Shown here in pieces: positions 17,787 to 25,273 of a stretch of 64,000 nucleotides of DNA. The notes beneath the pieces were generated by a model. It searched no databases and was not told the origin of the DNA. It saw only the letters and a program-made list of their open reading frames with translations. This DNA comes from Mycolicibacterium austroafricanum (GTDB lineage Bacteria; Actinomycetota; Actinomycetes; Mycobacteriales; Mycobacteriaceae): positions 19,852 through 83,851 of the forward strand of contig NZ_HG964459.1 of NCBI RefSeq assembly GCF_000612725.1. Reading direction: 5' to 3'. The stretch's first letter is position 1. Each line of letters begins with the position of its first letter. Made by a program: the position numbers and the translations under genes.

Positions 17787-18667
17787 ACGAGACTCCTTGT
17801 CCGAACTGTGAACAAGCCCTGCGGACGCACCTGCAGGAAGATCACGATGATCACGAACACGATCACCTTCGCCAGCGACGCGGTGGTGTTGTACTCGATG
17901 AACGAGTTCAGGAAACCGAGGGTGAACGCCGCGATCACGGTGCCCTTGATCTGCCCGAGGCCGCCGACGACGACCACCAGGAACGCGTCGATCAGGTAGC
18001 TCTGCCCGATGGTCGGGCTGGTGGAGCCGATCAACGTCAACGCGACCCCGGCGACGGAGGCCAGACCGGAACCGATGAAGAACGTGGTGATGTCGGTCCT
18101 GCGGGACGAGATACCACTGGTCTCGGCGAGATCGCGGTTCTGCACCACCGCGCGGATGCGCCGGCCCATCGGACTGACCTTGAGCACGACCGCGAGCACC
18201 GCGACGCACACGACGGCGAGCACCAGGATGAAGATGCGGGTCTTCGGCACGACGGCACCGAGGATCTCCACGCCGCCGGACAACCATTCCGGTGCCACGA
18301 CGTTGACCGCGGGAGCGCCGAAGATGTCACGGGCCACCTGCTGCAGGATCAGCCCGACGCCGAAGGTCACCAGAAGCGTGTCCAGCGGCCGGTCGTACAT
18401 CCGCTGGATCAGCGTCACCTCCAGCAGCGCGCCCATGGCACCGCCGATGAAGAACCCGACGACGAGCGAGATGATCAGCGAGACACCGGCGCTGGAGACG
18501 AGCTGCTGCACCACGTAGGCGGTGTAGCAGCCGGCCATGATGAACTCGCCGTGCGCCATGTTGATGACGCCCATCTGGCCGAAGGTCAGTGCCAGCCCGA
18601 GAGCGGCCAGCAACAGGATCGAGCCGAGGCTCAATCCTGTTGCCAGCTGTCCGATTACGACATCCAT
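17783..18667 (-). CDS. urtB: Urea ABC transporter permease UrtB
   Basis: 294 residues. LivH-type permease, about eight helices. The N-terminus (GLSLGSILLLAALGLALTFG, MGVINMAHGEFIMAG) is the classic LivH/UrtB signature, and GQSYLIDAFLVVVVGGLGQIKG lies near the C-terminus. It forms the membrane channel with UrtC. Starts 7 bases after the urtA stop. Confidence 0.94.
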   Translation of the reverse strand: MDVVIGQLATGLSLGSILLLAALGLALTFGQMGVINMAHGEFIMAGCYTAYVVQQLVSSAGVSLIISLVVGFFIGGAMGALLEVTLIQRMYDRPLDTLLVTFGVGLILQQVARDIFGAPAVNVVAPEWLSGGVEILGAVVPKTRIFILVLAVVCVAVLAVVLKVSPMGRRIRAVVQNRDLAETSGISSRRTDITTFFIGSGLASVAGVALTLIGSTSPTIGQSYLIDAFLVVVVGGLGQIKGTVIAAFTLGFLNSFIEYNTTASLAKVIVFVIIVIFLQVRPQGLFTVRTRSLV

Positions 18668-18674
18668 AGGGTGG

Positions 18675-19940
18675 TCAGCCGGACAGTCCGGCGGCCCACT
18701 CGTAGGACTTCAGGTACGGGTCCGGCTCGATCGGGCCGGGCGACTCCCACACCGTGTAGATCAGGCCGTCGGGCCGGATCTCGCCGATGCGGGCGGTCTT
18801 GGTGATGTGGTGGTTCTCGCCGTCGATGGTGACCAGACCCTCCGGCGCGTCGAAGGTGACGCCCCCGGCGTTGTCCTGGATCTCCTTCACGTCGAACGAC
18901 TGTGCCTTCTCGACGGTGTTCTTCCACAGGTAGACCGACACGTAGGCGGCTTCCATCGGGTCGGAGGTCGGCTTGTCGGCGCCGTACTTGTCCTTGTAGG
19001 CCTTGACGAACTCGTTGTTCACCGGCGTGTCGATGGTCTGGTAGTAGTTCCACGCCGTCAGCTGACCGGTGATGTTCTGCACACCGATGCCGCCGACCTC
19101 TTCCTCGGCGATGGACACCGACACCACCGGCATGTCCTGCGGGGTCAGGCCGACGTTGCGGTACTCGCGGAAGAACGCCACGTTGGAGTCGCCGTTGAGG
19201 GTGTTGAACACCGCGTCGGCGTCGGCGGTGCGCACCTTGTTGACGATCGTGGAGAAGTCCGTCGAACCCAGCGGGGTGTAGTCCTCACCCTTGATCTCGA
19301 TGCCGTTGGCCGCCGCGTACGCCTTGATGATGCGGTTGGCGGTCTGCGGGAAGACGTAGTCGCTACCGACCAGGTAGAGCGACTTGATGCCCTTCTCCTT
19401 GAGGTAGTCCAGCGCAGGCACGATCTGCTGGTTGGTGGTCGCGCCGGTGTAGAAGATGTTGGGGGAGGACTCCAGGCCCTCGTACTGCACGGGGTAGTAC
19501 AGCAGCGAGTTCGCGCTCTCGAACACCGGAAGCATGGCCTTGCGGCTCGACGAGGTCCACCCGCCGAACACCGCGGCCACGCAGTCGCTGCTGATCAGCT
19601 TCTCGGCCTTCTCGGCGAACACCGTGGGCTCTGACGCGCCATCCTCACCGACGAGCTGGATCTGCTTGCCCATCACTCCGCCGGAGGCGTTGATCTGCTC
19701 GACGGCCAGATCGATCGCGTTGCGGACAGTCACCTCGGAAATCGCCATGGTGCCCGACAGTGAGTTCAGTGCGCCGACCTTGATGGTGGAACCGGAGGTG
19801 TCCACGCAGGATTCGGCATTTGCTGAATCTGTCTCGCTCGCCTTGCTGCCACAGCCGGCCAGCAGCAGGCTCGCGGCAGCCACGACGCTTCCTGCGGTCA
19901 GCGCGGTTCGTTTCACACGGTGGCGTCGAGGTTGGTCCAT
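18675..19940 (-). CDS. urtA: Urea ABC transporter substrate-binding lipoprotein UrtA
   Basis: 421 residues. Type-I periplasmic-binding-fold receptor delivering urea (or short-chain amides, as in Fmd systems) to UrtBC. The lipobox LLLAGC puts the lipidated Cys at residue 30. Family landmarks: IKVGALNSLSGTMAISEV, AVFGGWTSSSRKAMLPVFE, LLYYPVQYEGLESSPNIFYTG and NYYQTIDTPVN, all strongly UrtA-like. ATG 19940 is preceded by AGAAAGG 6 bases away; longer readings to 20033 lack such a site. First gene of the operon. No urease gene is in the window. Confidence 0.94.
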   Translation of the reverse strand: MDQPRRHRVKRTALTAGSVVAAASLLLAGCGSKASETDSANAESCVDTSGSTIKVGALNSLSGTMAISEVTVRNAIDLAVEQINASGGVMGKQIQLVGEDGASEPTVFAEKAEKLISSDCVAAVFGGWTSSSRKAMLPVFESANSLLYYPVQYEGLESSPNIFYTGATTNQQIVPALDYLKEKGIKSLYLVGSDYVFPQTANRIIKAYAAANGIEIKGEDYTPLGSTDFSTIVNKVRTADADAVFNTLNGDSNVAFFREYRNVGLTPQDMPVVSVSIAEEEVGGIGVQNITGQLTAWNYYQTIDTPVNNEFVKAYKDKYGADKPTSDPMEAAYVSVYLWKNTVEKAQSFDVKEIQDNAGGVTFDAPEGLVTIDGENHHITKTARIGEIRPDGLIYTVWESPGPIEPDPYLKSYEWAAGLSG

Positions 19941-20025
19941 GAATGGCCTTTCTGGCAGTCGGCAGCACTCATCCGCTGATGAGGCGCCGAGTCGGAGTAC
20001 TTCACAACGCTTCAGAACGCGAGGT

Positions 20026-20048
20026 TTCGACACCGCCCCGGTGTCGAA
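20026..20048. promoter_or_regulatory. Perfect 10-bp-arm palindrome upstream of urtA
   Basis: TTCGACACCG (20026-20035), 3-base centre, CGGTGTCGAA (20039-20048). It lies about 86 bases upstream of the urtA start in the region divergent from the 20199 gene, so a terminator role is unlikely. It could be an operator for the urt operon or a leader hairpin. The responsible regulator is unknown. Confidence 0.45.
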
Positions 20049-20198
20049 TCCGGACGTTAGAGCGCCTGTGTTTCTGCCAAATGTCTGTGTGTGACAGCCA
20101 AGTTAACCTGTTGACGCAACCCACCGTTGGTTTGCCATTAACCGACGGGGCGGTGGCAGGACCGGGGCGGACGTAACGATCCGGTACCGTCCGGCGAT

Positions 20199-20633
20199 GT
20201 GACGGACATGCGAACAGCTACAGCCAAGCTAGGAGCGGCAGTCGGGGCAGCAGCGCTGGTGGCCGCCATGGGAATGATCAGTCCGGCGATGGCGGGCGCT
20301 CAGGACGGCCATCAGGTCCGGTACACCCTCACCTCGGCCGGTGCCTACGAGTTCGACCTCTTCTACCTGACCAGCCAGCCGCCGAGTATGGAGGCCTTCA
20401 ACGCCGACGCCTACGCGTTCGCCAAGCGGGAGAAGGTCAACCTGGCGCCGGGTGTGCCGTGGGTTTTCGAAACCACGATGGCGGACCCGAATTGGGCGAT
20501 CCTCCAGGTGAGCAGCACCACCCGCGGCGGGCAGGCGGCCCCGAACGCGCACTGTGACATCGCCGTCGACGGGCAGGTGCTCACCGAGCACAACGATCCC
20601 TACAACGTGCGGTGCCAGCTCGGTCAGTGGTGA
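20199..20633 (+). CDS. Small secreted protein, MmpS-like C-terminal half
   Basis: 144 residues. A Sec signal peptide (LGAAVGAAALVAAMGMISPAMAGA) is followed by a ~110-residue beta-rich domain. The pattern GAYEFDLFYLTSQPP, a central PWVFETT, then CDIAVDGQVLTEH and VRCQLGQW at the end resembles the periplasmic part of MmpS proteins (two Cys, paired strands), but there is no mmpL partner. Function unassigned. GTG 20199 or ATG 20208 could be the start. The 3' end overlaps the helR-like gene end by 10 bases (convergent). Confidence 0.7.
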   Translation: MTDMRTATAKLGAAVGAAALVAAMGMISPAMAGAQDGHQVRYTLTSAGAYEFDLFYLTSQPPSMEAFNADAYAFAKREKVNLAPGVPWVFETTMADPNWAILQVSSTTRGGQAAPNAHCDIAVDGQVLTEHNDPYNVRCQLGQW

Positions 20634-22828
20634 TTCAGGCCGGTCAGGGCCTGCGGCAGCGGGTCCCGATGCAGCACGCCGAGGCGTTGTGTCGCGCGGG
20701 TCAGGGCGACGTAGAGGTCTGCCGCCCCGCGTGACCCTTCGGCGAGAATCCGCTCCGGATGCACCACCAACACGGCGTCGAACTCCAGGCCTTTGGTCTC
20801 GGTCGGTATCACCGCACCCGGTACGTCGGCCGGTCCGATGACGACATGGGTGCCCTCCCGGTCGGCTTCCTCGCGGATGAAATTCTCGATGGCTGACGGC
20901 AATTCGTCGTCGCTGACCTTGCGTGCCCACGGCACCACGCCCGTCGACCGCACCGACTCCGGCGGCCGCGCCCCGGGAGCGAACTCGGCGAGTACGTCGG
21001 CGGCGACAGCCATGATCTCGGCCGGGGTGCGGTAGTTCACCGTCAGTGTCCGGTACATCCAGCGATCGGGCACGTACGGCTCGAGCACCGCGGCCCACGA
21101 GGCGGCCCCGGCCGGTGACCGGCGTTGCGCGAGATCTCCGACCATCGTGAACGACCGGCTCGGGCAGCGCCTCATCAGCACCCGCCAGTCCATCTCGGAG
21201 AGCTCCTGGGCCTCGTCGACGACGACGTGCCCGTACGTCCATTCCCGGTCTGCGGCAGCACGTTCGGCCACTTCCCGGGTGTCGCGCTCGAGGAAGCGTT
21301 CGGCCAGGTCCTCGGCGCCGATGACGTCACGGGCCAGCAGCAGATCCTCGTCCTCCATCAGGTCCTCGCGGTCGACCATCAGGTCGAGTACGCCTGCGGC
21401 GTAGGCTGCCTCCTCCCGGCGTTCCCGCTCCGCGGCTTCCTCGGCGGACTTGTCGCGACCGAGCAGATCGACGAGTTCGTCGAGCAGCGGAACATCGGAA
21501 ATGGTCCACGCGGCACCGTCGGTGCGATACAGCGCCGGGTCGGCGCCGGCTGCCCGCAGCCGCTCCGGTGACGAATAGAGCTCTGCGAGAAGTACTTCCG
21601 GTGTCAGCTTGGGCCACAGCTGGTCGATCGCCGCTTTGAATGCGGTGTGGTCTTCGAGTTCGTCGAGCAGATCTGCGCGCAGGTGTTCCCAGGCGGCCCG
21701 ATCGTCGCGGGTGAGCCATCCGCGGCCGATCTTGGCGATCGCCCTTTCGGTGAGCGCCCAGGTGATGACGTCGACGAACACCGCGCGGGCGTCGTTGTGT
21801 GGCTGGTCGCCGGCCCGCGCCTCCTGGATCGCCCACTGGGCGATGTCGGCGCCGATGCTCACCGAGACGTCGGAGAGGTCGATGGGCAGTGGATCCTGCG
21901 GCGCGCGCTGGCGATCGGCGACCGCGGCCTTGAGTACGTCGAGCATCGCCAGCGAGCCCTTGATCGCGGCGGCCGCGGGGGTGTCCTCGGCGGTGACGTG
22001 CAGACCGGGCACCAGGTCACCGGTGGTCATGAACACCACATTGGTCTCGCCCAGAGACGGCAGCACGCGACCGATGTGGCGCAGGAACGCCGCGTTCGGA
22101 CCGACCACCAGCACGCCGTGGCTCTCCATCCGCTTGCGCTGCGTGTAGAGCAGGTACGCGACGCGGTGCAGGGCCACCACCGTCTTCCCGGTGCCGGGGC
22201 CGCCCTCGATTACCAGCACCCCGGGATGGTCCAGCCGGATGATGGCGTCCTGCTCGGCCTGGATCGTGGCGACGATGTCGCGCATGCCGTCGCCGCGCGG
22301 CGCGTTGACGGCCGCCAGCAGGGCGACATCGCTGGAGCTGCCCGGCTGTTCTCCGGCGTCGTCTGCCACGGGCCGGCCGAACACCTCGTCGGTGAAACGC
22401 AGGAGGCGGCGCCCGAGGCTGTGAAACTGTCGGCGCCGGCGCATGTTCTCCGGGTTGGCGCCGGTGGCGACATAGAACGCGCGGGCGGCGGGGGCCCGCC
22501 AGTCCAGCAGCAACGGCTCGTGGTCGTCGTCGAGCACGCCGATGCGCCCGATGTAGAGACGTTCGCCGGTGAGGCTGTCCAGCCGGCCGAAGCACAGACC
22601 GGCGTCGGCGACGTTGAGCCTGTCCATCTGTGCGGCCGTCGCGCGCACCTCGGCGTCGCGGGCCACCAGGGTCGCGCCGTTCTGCGCATCGACGGGACTG
22701 CGCAGCGCGGCGGCGTACCGGTCCTTCACCCGGGTCCGCTCCGCATCCAGCCGGGCATACAGCCCGTCCACGTACCCGCGTTCGGACTGCAGCTCTGCCT
22801 GATAGTGGGTGGAGTGGTGAGTTGACAT
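20624..22828 (-). CDS. helR: HelR/HelD-like RNA-polymerase-associated helicase family protein
   Basis: 734 residues. UvrD/Rep-like SF1 ATPase of the HelD family that binds RNA polymerase; HelR members displace rifamycins from it. N-terminal coiled-coil arm (~1-70), then FGRLDSLTGERLYIGRIG, Walker A GGPGTGKTVVALHR (from residue ~209), a long insertion domain (~300-520), Walker B VVVDEAQELSEMDW, motif IV-like LTVNYRTPAEIM, and motif VI region ADLYVALTRATQRLGVL. ATG 22828 has AAGGGG upstream. A near-consensus rifamycin-associated element lies ~50 bases upstream in the same orientation, which is why I call it HelR rather than generic HelD. No UvrD-like DNA-repair partner is present. Confidence 0.85.
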   Translation of the reverse strand: MSTHHSTHYQAELQSERGYVDGLYARLDAERTRVKDRYAAALRSPVDAQNGATLVARDAEVRATAAQMDRLNVADAGLCFGRLDSLTGERLYIGRIGVLDDDHEPLLLDWRAPAARAFYVATGANPENMRRRRQFHSLGRRLLRFTDEVFGRPVADDAGEQPGSSSDVALLAAVNAPRGDGMRDIVATIQAEQDAIIRLDHPGVLVIEGGPGTGKTVVALHRVAYLLYTQRKRMESHGVLVVGPNAAFLRHIGRVLPSLGETNVVFMTTGDLVPGLHVTAEDTPAAAAIKGSLAMLDVLKAAVADRQRAPQDPLPIDLSDVSVSIGADIAQWAIQEARAGDQPHNDARAVFVDVITWALTERAIAKIGRGWLTRDDRAAWEHLRADLLDELEDHTAFKAAIDQLWPKLTPEVLLAELYSSPERLRAAGADPALYRTDGAAWTISDVPLLDELVDLLGRDKSAEEAAERERREEAAYAAGVLDLMVDREDLMEDEDLLLARDVIGAEDLAERFLERDTREVAERAAADREWTYGHVVVDEAQELSEMDWRVLMRRCPSRSFTMVGDLAQRRSPAGAASWAAVLEPYVPDRWMYRTLTVNYRTPAEIMAVAADVLAEFAPGARPPESVRSTGVVPWARKVSDDELPSAIENFIREEADREGTHVVIGPADVPGAVIPTETKGLEFDAVLVVHPERILAEGSRGAADLYVALTRATQRLGVLHRDPLPQALTGLNHH

Positions 22829-22841
22829 GTGCCCCTTAAGG

Positions 22842-22869
22842 TTCTGCGCCGAGAGAGCGATTCTGCGCC
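22842..22869 (-). repeat. 9-bp direct repeat in the helR-like leader
   Basis: TTCTGCGCC occurs at 22842-22850 and 22861-22869 (plus-strand reading), a 19-base period, between the RAE and the helR-like start. It could belong to the promoter or leader, or be chance in GC-rich DNA. Confidence 0.4.
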
Positions 22870-22876
22870 ATCACCC

Positions 22877-22895
22877 CGGCCTTGCCGCAAGCCCC
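22877..22895 (-). promoter_or_regulatory. Rifamycin-associated element (RAE)
   Basis: On the minus strand it reads GGGGCTTGCGGCAAGGCCG, built on the inverted repeat CTTGC-N-GCAAG. As I recall it, the published RAE is the 19-mer GGGGCTTGCGGCAAGGCCC, so 18 of 19 bases match. It points toward the helR-like gene, which starts at 22828. RAEs mark rifamycin-inducible resistance genes in actinobacteria. Confidence 0.85.
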
Positions 22896-22944
22896 CATCC
22901 CAGCGGTATGGTGGAACGGGCGAACGCCGGTGCTTGACACTGTA

Positions 22945-22960
22945 TCGAACGTATGTTCGC
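22945..22960 (+). promoter_or_regulatory. LexA/SOS box upstream of the radical SAM gene
   Basis: TCGAACGTATGTTCGC matches the mycobacterial LexA consensus TCGAAC-N4-GTTCGA at every defined base but the last. It lies directly after a good -35 (TTGACA, 22934-22939) and ends 7 bases before the ATG at 22968, so a bound repressor would block the promoter. The M. tuberculosis ortholog Rv2578c is, to my knowledge, also listed with an SOS box. Confidence 0.88.
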
Positions 22961-22967
22961 ATAGGGT

Positions 22968-23984
22968 ATGCGCTGGGCTGGCCAAGGCATCGACGTCGAC
23001 GACGGCGCGTTGCCCGGGCTCCAGCGTATCGGTCTGATCCGCAGCGTCCGTACCCCACAGTTCGACGGCATCACCTTTCACGAGGTGCTGTGCAAATCGG
23101 CGTTGAACAAGATTCCGGCCGCGTCGATGCTGCCCTTTCGGTACACGGTCAACGGCTACCGCGGCTGCTCTCACGCCTGCCGCTACTGTTTCGCCCGGCC
23201 CACCCACGAGTACCTGGATTTCGACAGCGGGCGCGACTTCGACACCCAGGTGGTGGTCAAGACCAACGTCGCCGACGTGTTGCGCCGCGAGTTGCGGCGG
23301 CCGTCGTGGACACGGGAGACCGTTGCGCTTGGCACGAATACGGACCCGTATCAGCGTGCCGAGGGCCGCTACGCCCTGATGCCCGGCATCATCGGCGCGC
23401 TCACCGATTTCGGGACGCCGTTCTCGATTCTCACCAAGGGCACGCTGCTGCGCCGGGATCTGCCGCTGCTCACCGAGGCGGCGCGCAGGGTCGACGTCAG
23501 CGTCGCGGTGTCACTCGCCGTGGGGGACGCCGAGTTGCACAGCCTGGTCGAACCCGGCACGCCCTCGCCCGAGGCGCGGCTGGGCCTGATCTCGGCGATC
23601 CGGTCGGCGGGTCTGAGCTGCCATGTGATGGTGGCGCCGGTGCTCCCGGGGCTGACCGACTCCCGCGACCATCTCGACGACCTCCTCGGGCGGATCGCGG
23701 CGGCAGGAGCGACCAGTGCGACGGTGTTCGGGCTGCACCTGCGGGGTAGCACGCGTGGCTGGTTCATGGACTGGCTGGCCCGCACCTACCCCGACCTGGT
23801 CGGCGAGTACCGCCGGCTCTACCGGCGGGGGGCCTACCTGCCGCCCGAATACCGGGCCGAGTTGGCGCGCACGGTCGCGCCGCTGATGGCCAGGCACCGG
23901 CTGGCGGCCGCACCGCGGATGGCCGCACCGGCGCCGAGCGTGGTCCCGGTCACGGCCGGTTCATTGCAGGCCACTCTGTTCTGA
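22968..23984 (+). CDS. Radical SAM protein, Rv2578c-like (SplB-type)
   Basis: 338 residues. Radical SAM enzyme of the SPL/Rv2578c group. The 4Fe-4S motif is CSHACRYC (Cys-x3-Cys-x2-Cys) after FRYTVNGYRG, followed by FARPTHEYLDF and ALGTNTDPYQRAEGRYALMPGI. Closely similar along its length to Rv2578c. The reaction is unknown; SOS control suggests a DNA-damage role, but photoproduct repair is not shown. ATG 22968 lies only 7 bases after the SOS box with no Shine-Dalgarno site, so a leaderless or very short-leader transcript is likely. In M. tuberculosis the divergent neighbour is dhaA; here it is the helR-like gene. Confidence 0.9.
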   Translation: MRWAGQGIDVDDGALPGLQRIGLIRSVRTPQFDGITFHEVLCKSALNKIPAASMLPFRYTVNGYRGCSHACRYCFARPTHEYLDFDSGRDFDTQVVVKTNVADVLRRELRRPSWTRETVALGTNTDPYQRAEGRYALMPGIIGALTDFGTPFSILTKGTLLRRDLPLLTEAARRVDVSVAVSLAVGDAELHSLVEPGTPSPEARLGLISAIRSAGLSCHVMVAPVLPGLTDSRDHLDDLLGRIAAAGATSATVFGLHLRGSTRGWFMDWLARTYPDLVGEYRRLYRRGAYLPPEYRAELARTVAPLMARHRLAAAPRMAAPAPSVVPVTAGSLQATLF

Positions 23985-23998
23985 CGGCGGCTACAGGC

Positions 23999-25273
23999 TC
24001 AGCTCTTGTTGCGCTTGACCTGATTGAACGGAATTCCTTTGTCGGCGGCGAGTTCCCGGGGGAAGCCGAGGATGCGCTCACTGATGACGTTGCGCGCCAT
24101 CTCCGACGATCCACCGCCCAGGGATCCGGTCTGGCGCGACAGATAACGCACCCCCACGTCCATCAGTCCGGTCAGGCCCGGCGCATCGTCGGAGCCCTCG
24201 TCGACTACGCCTGCCGTGCCGGCGATCGCCAACGCGGTGTCGACTTCGAGTTCGGTGGTCTCGGCGTGAAACAGCCGGATCAGCGTGCCCGCGTTCGGTG
24301 GCAGTGACCCGTTGCCGATGCTGCGGAATACGTGATCGATGAGCTGCTCCTTGACGATTCGACGCACCAGCGCCCGGCCGGCAAGGTCCTGCACCCTCGG
24401 GTCGCCGTCCTGCCCGGTGGCCCGGGCGAGGCCGACATGGTCGGGCGGCATCTCGCTGGCGTTCTCGGCGGCGGTGCCGCTGGCGAACTCCGAACCACCG
24501 CCGACGGCGCGGCGCTCGTGGTGAAGCTGCCGGGTGGCGACCTCCCAGCCCTTGTTGACCTCGCCCACCACCGCGTCGTCACCGAGCTCAAGGCCGTCGA
24601 AGAATTCCTCGCAGAACTCCTCGTTGCCGTTGACCTCTTTGATGCGGCGCATGGTGATACCCGGCGCGTTCAGCGGCACCAGGAACATCGTCAGGCCTTC
24701 GTGTTTGGGCACGGTCCAGTCGGTACGCGCCAGCAAGAGCCCGTAGTCGGCGGCGAAAGCGCTGGTGCTCCAGGTCTTGGCGCCGTTGATGATCCATTTG
24801 TCGCCGTTGCGCTCGGCGCGGGTGATCACCCCGGCGAGGTCGGACCCGCCGCTGGGCTCGGACAGCAGCTGGCACAGAATCTCGTCACCGCGGATCGCGG
24901 CCGAGATGCGGTCCCTCTTCTGGGCTTCGCTGCCCATGTCCAGAATGGTCGCCGCGCAGATGGTGAAGGTCGGGACGTTGAGGATCAGGGGCATCTCGTA
25001 GCAGCGGCATTCGGCGTTGAACGCCTTCTGGTACGCGTGGTCCAGTCCGAGTCCGCCGTACTCGCGCGGGAAACAGATGCCGGCGAAACCGCCCTCGTAC
25101 AACCGCTTCTGCAGCTCCTTGGCCCGGTCCCAGGAGGACTGCTCGGCGCGGACCGAGAACGGCGGGTCGTCGGGGTCGATGGACGGCATGTTCTCGGCCA
25201 GCCAGGTCCGCGCGCGGGCGGCGAAATCGGCGACCGACTCGGTGGTCTCGGTGGACGTCATGGTGTCGGTCAT
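23999..25273 (-). CDS. Acyl-CoA dehydrogenase (FadE), subunit 1
   Basis: 424 residues. FAD-dependent acyl-CoA alpha,beta-dehydrogenase. N-terminal helical domain with PREYGGLGLDHAYQKAF, middle beta domain with QLLSEPSGGSDLAGVITRAERNGDKWIINGAKTWSTSA, C-terminal helical domain ending in LGGGSSEMARNVISERILGFPRE. It overlaps the next FadE gene by 4 bases. Such adjacent, unequal FadE pairs commonly form alpha2-beta2 heterotetramers in mycobacteria (steroid side-chain ChsE-type), which I infer here. Third gene of the amidohydrolase-FadE-FadE run under likely TetR control. Confidence 0.92.
   Translation of the reverse strand: MTDTMTSTETTESVADFAARARTWLAENMPSIDPDDPPFSVRAEQSSWDRAKELQKRLYEGGFAGICFPREYGGLGLDHAYQKAFNAECRCYEMPLILNVPTFTICAATILDMGSEAQKRDRISAAIRGDEILCQLLSEPSGGSDLAGVITRAERNGDKWIINGAKTWSTSAFAADYGLLLARTDWTVPKHEGLTMFLVPLNAPGITMRRIKEVNGNEEFCEEFFDGLELGDDAVVGEVNKGWEVATRQLHHERRAVGGGSEFASGTAAENASEMPPDHVGLARATGQDGDPRVQDLAGRALVRRIVKEQLIDHVFRSIGNGSLPPNAGTLIRLFHAETTELEVDTALAIAGTAGVVDEGSDDAPGLTGLMDVGVRYLSRQTGSLGGGSSEMARNVISERILGFPRELAADKGIPFNQVKRNKS

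Noticed and set aside
16677..18287. Longer in-frame readings of urtC and urtD (to 18287 and 16845)
   Set aside because: They read through the upstream genes; the ATGA overlaps and family N-termini place starts at 17786 and 16677.
20091..20115. Firm GlnR operator call at urtA
   Set aside because: Spacing is one base off the consensus; kept only as a low-interest finding.
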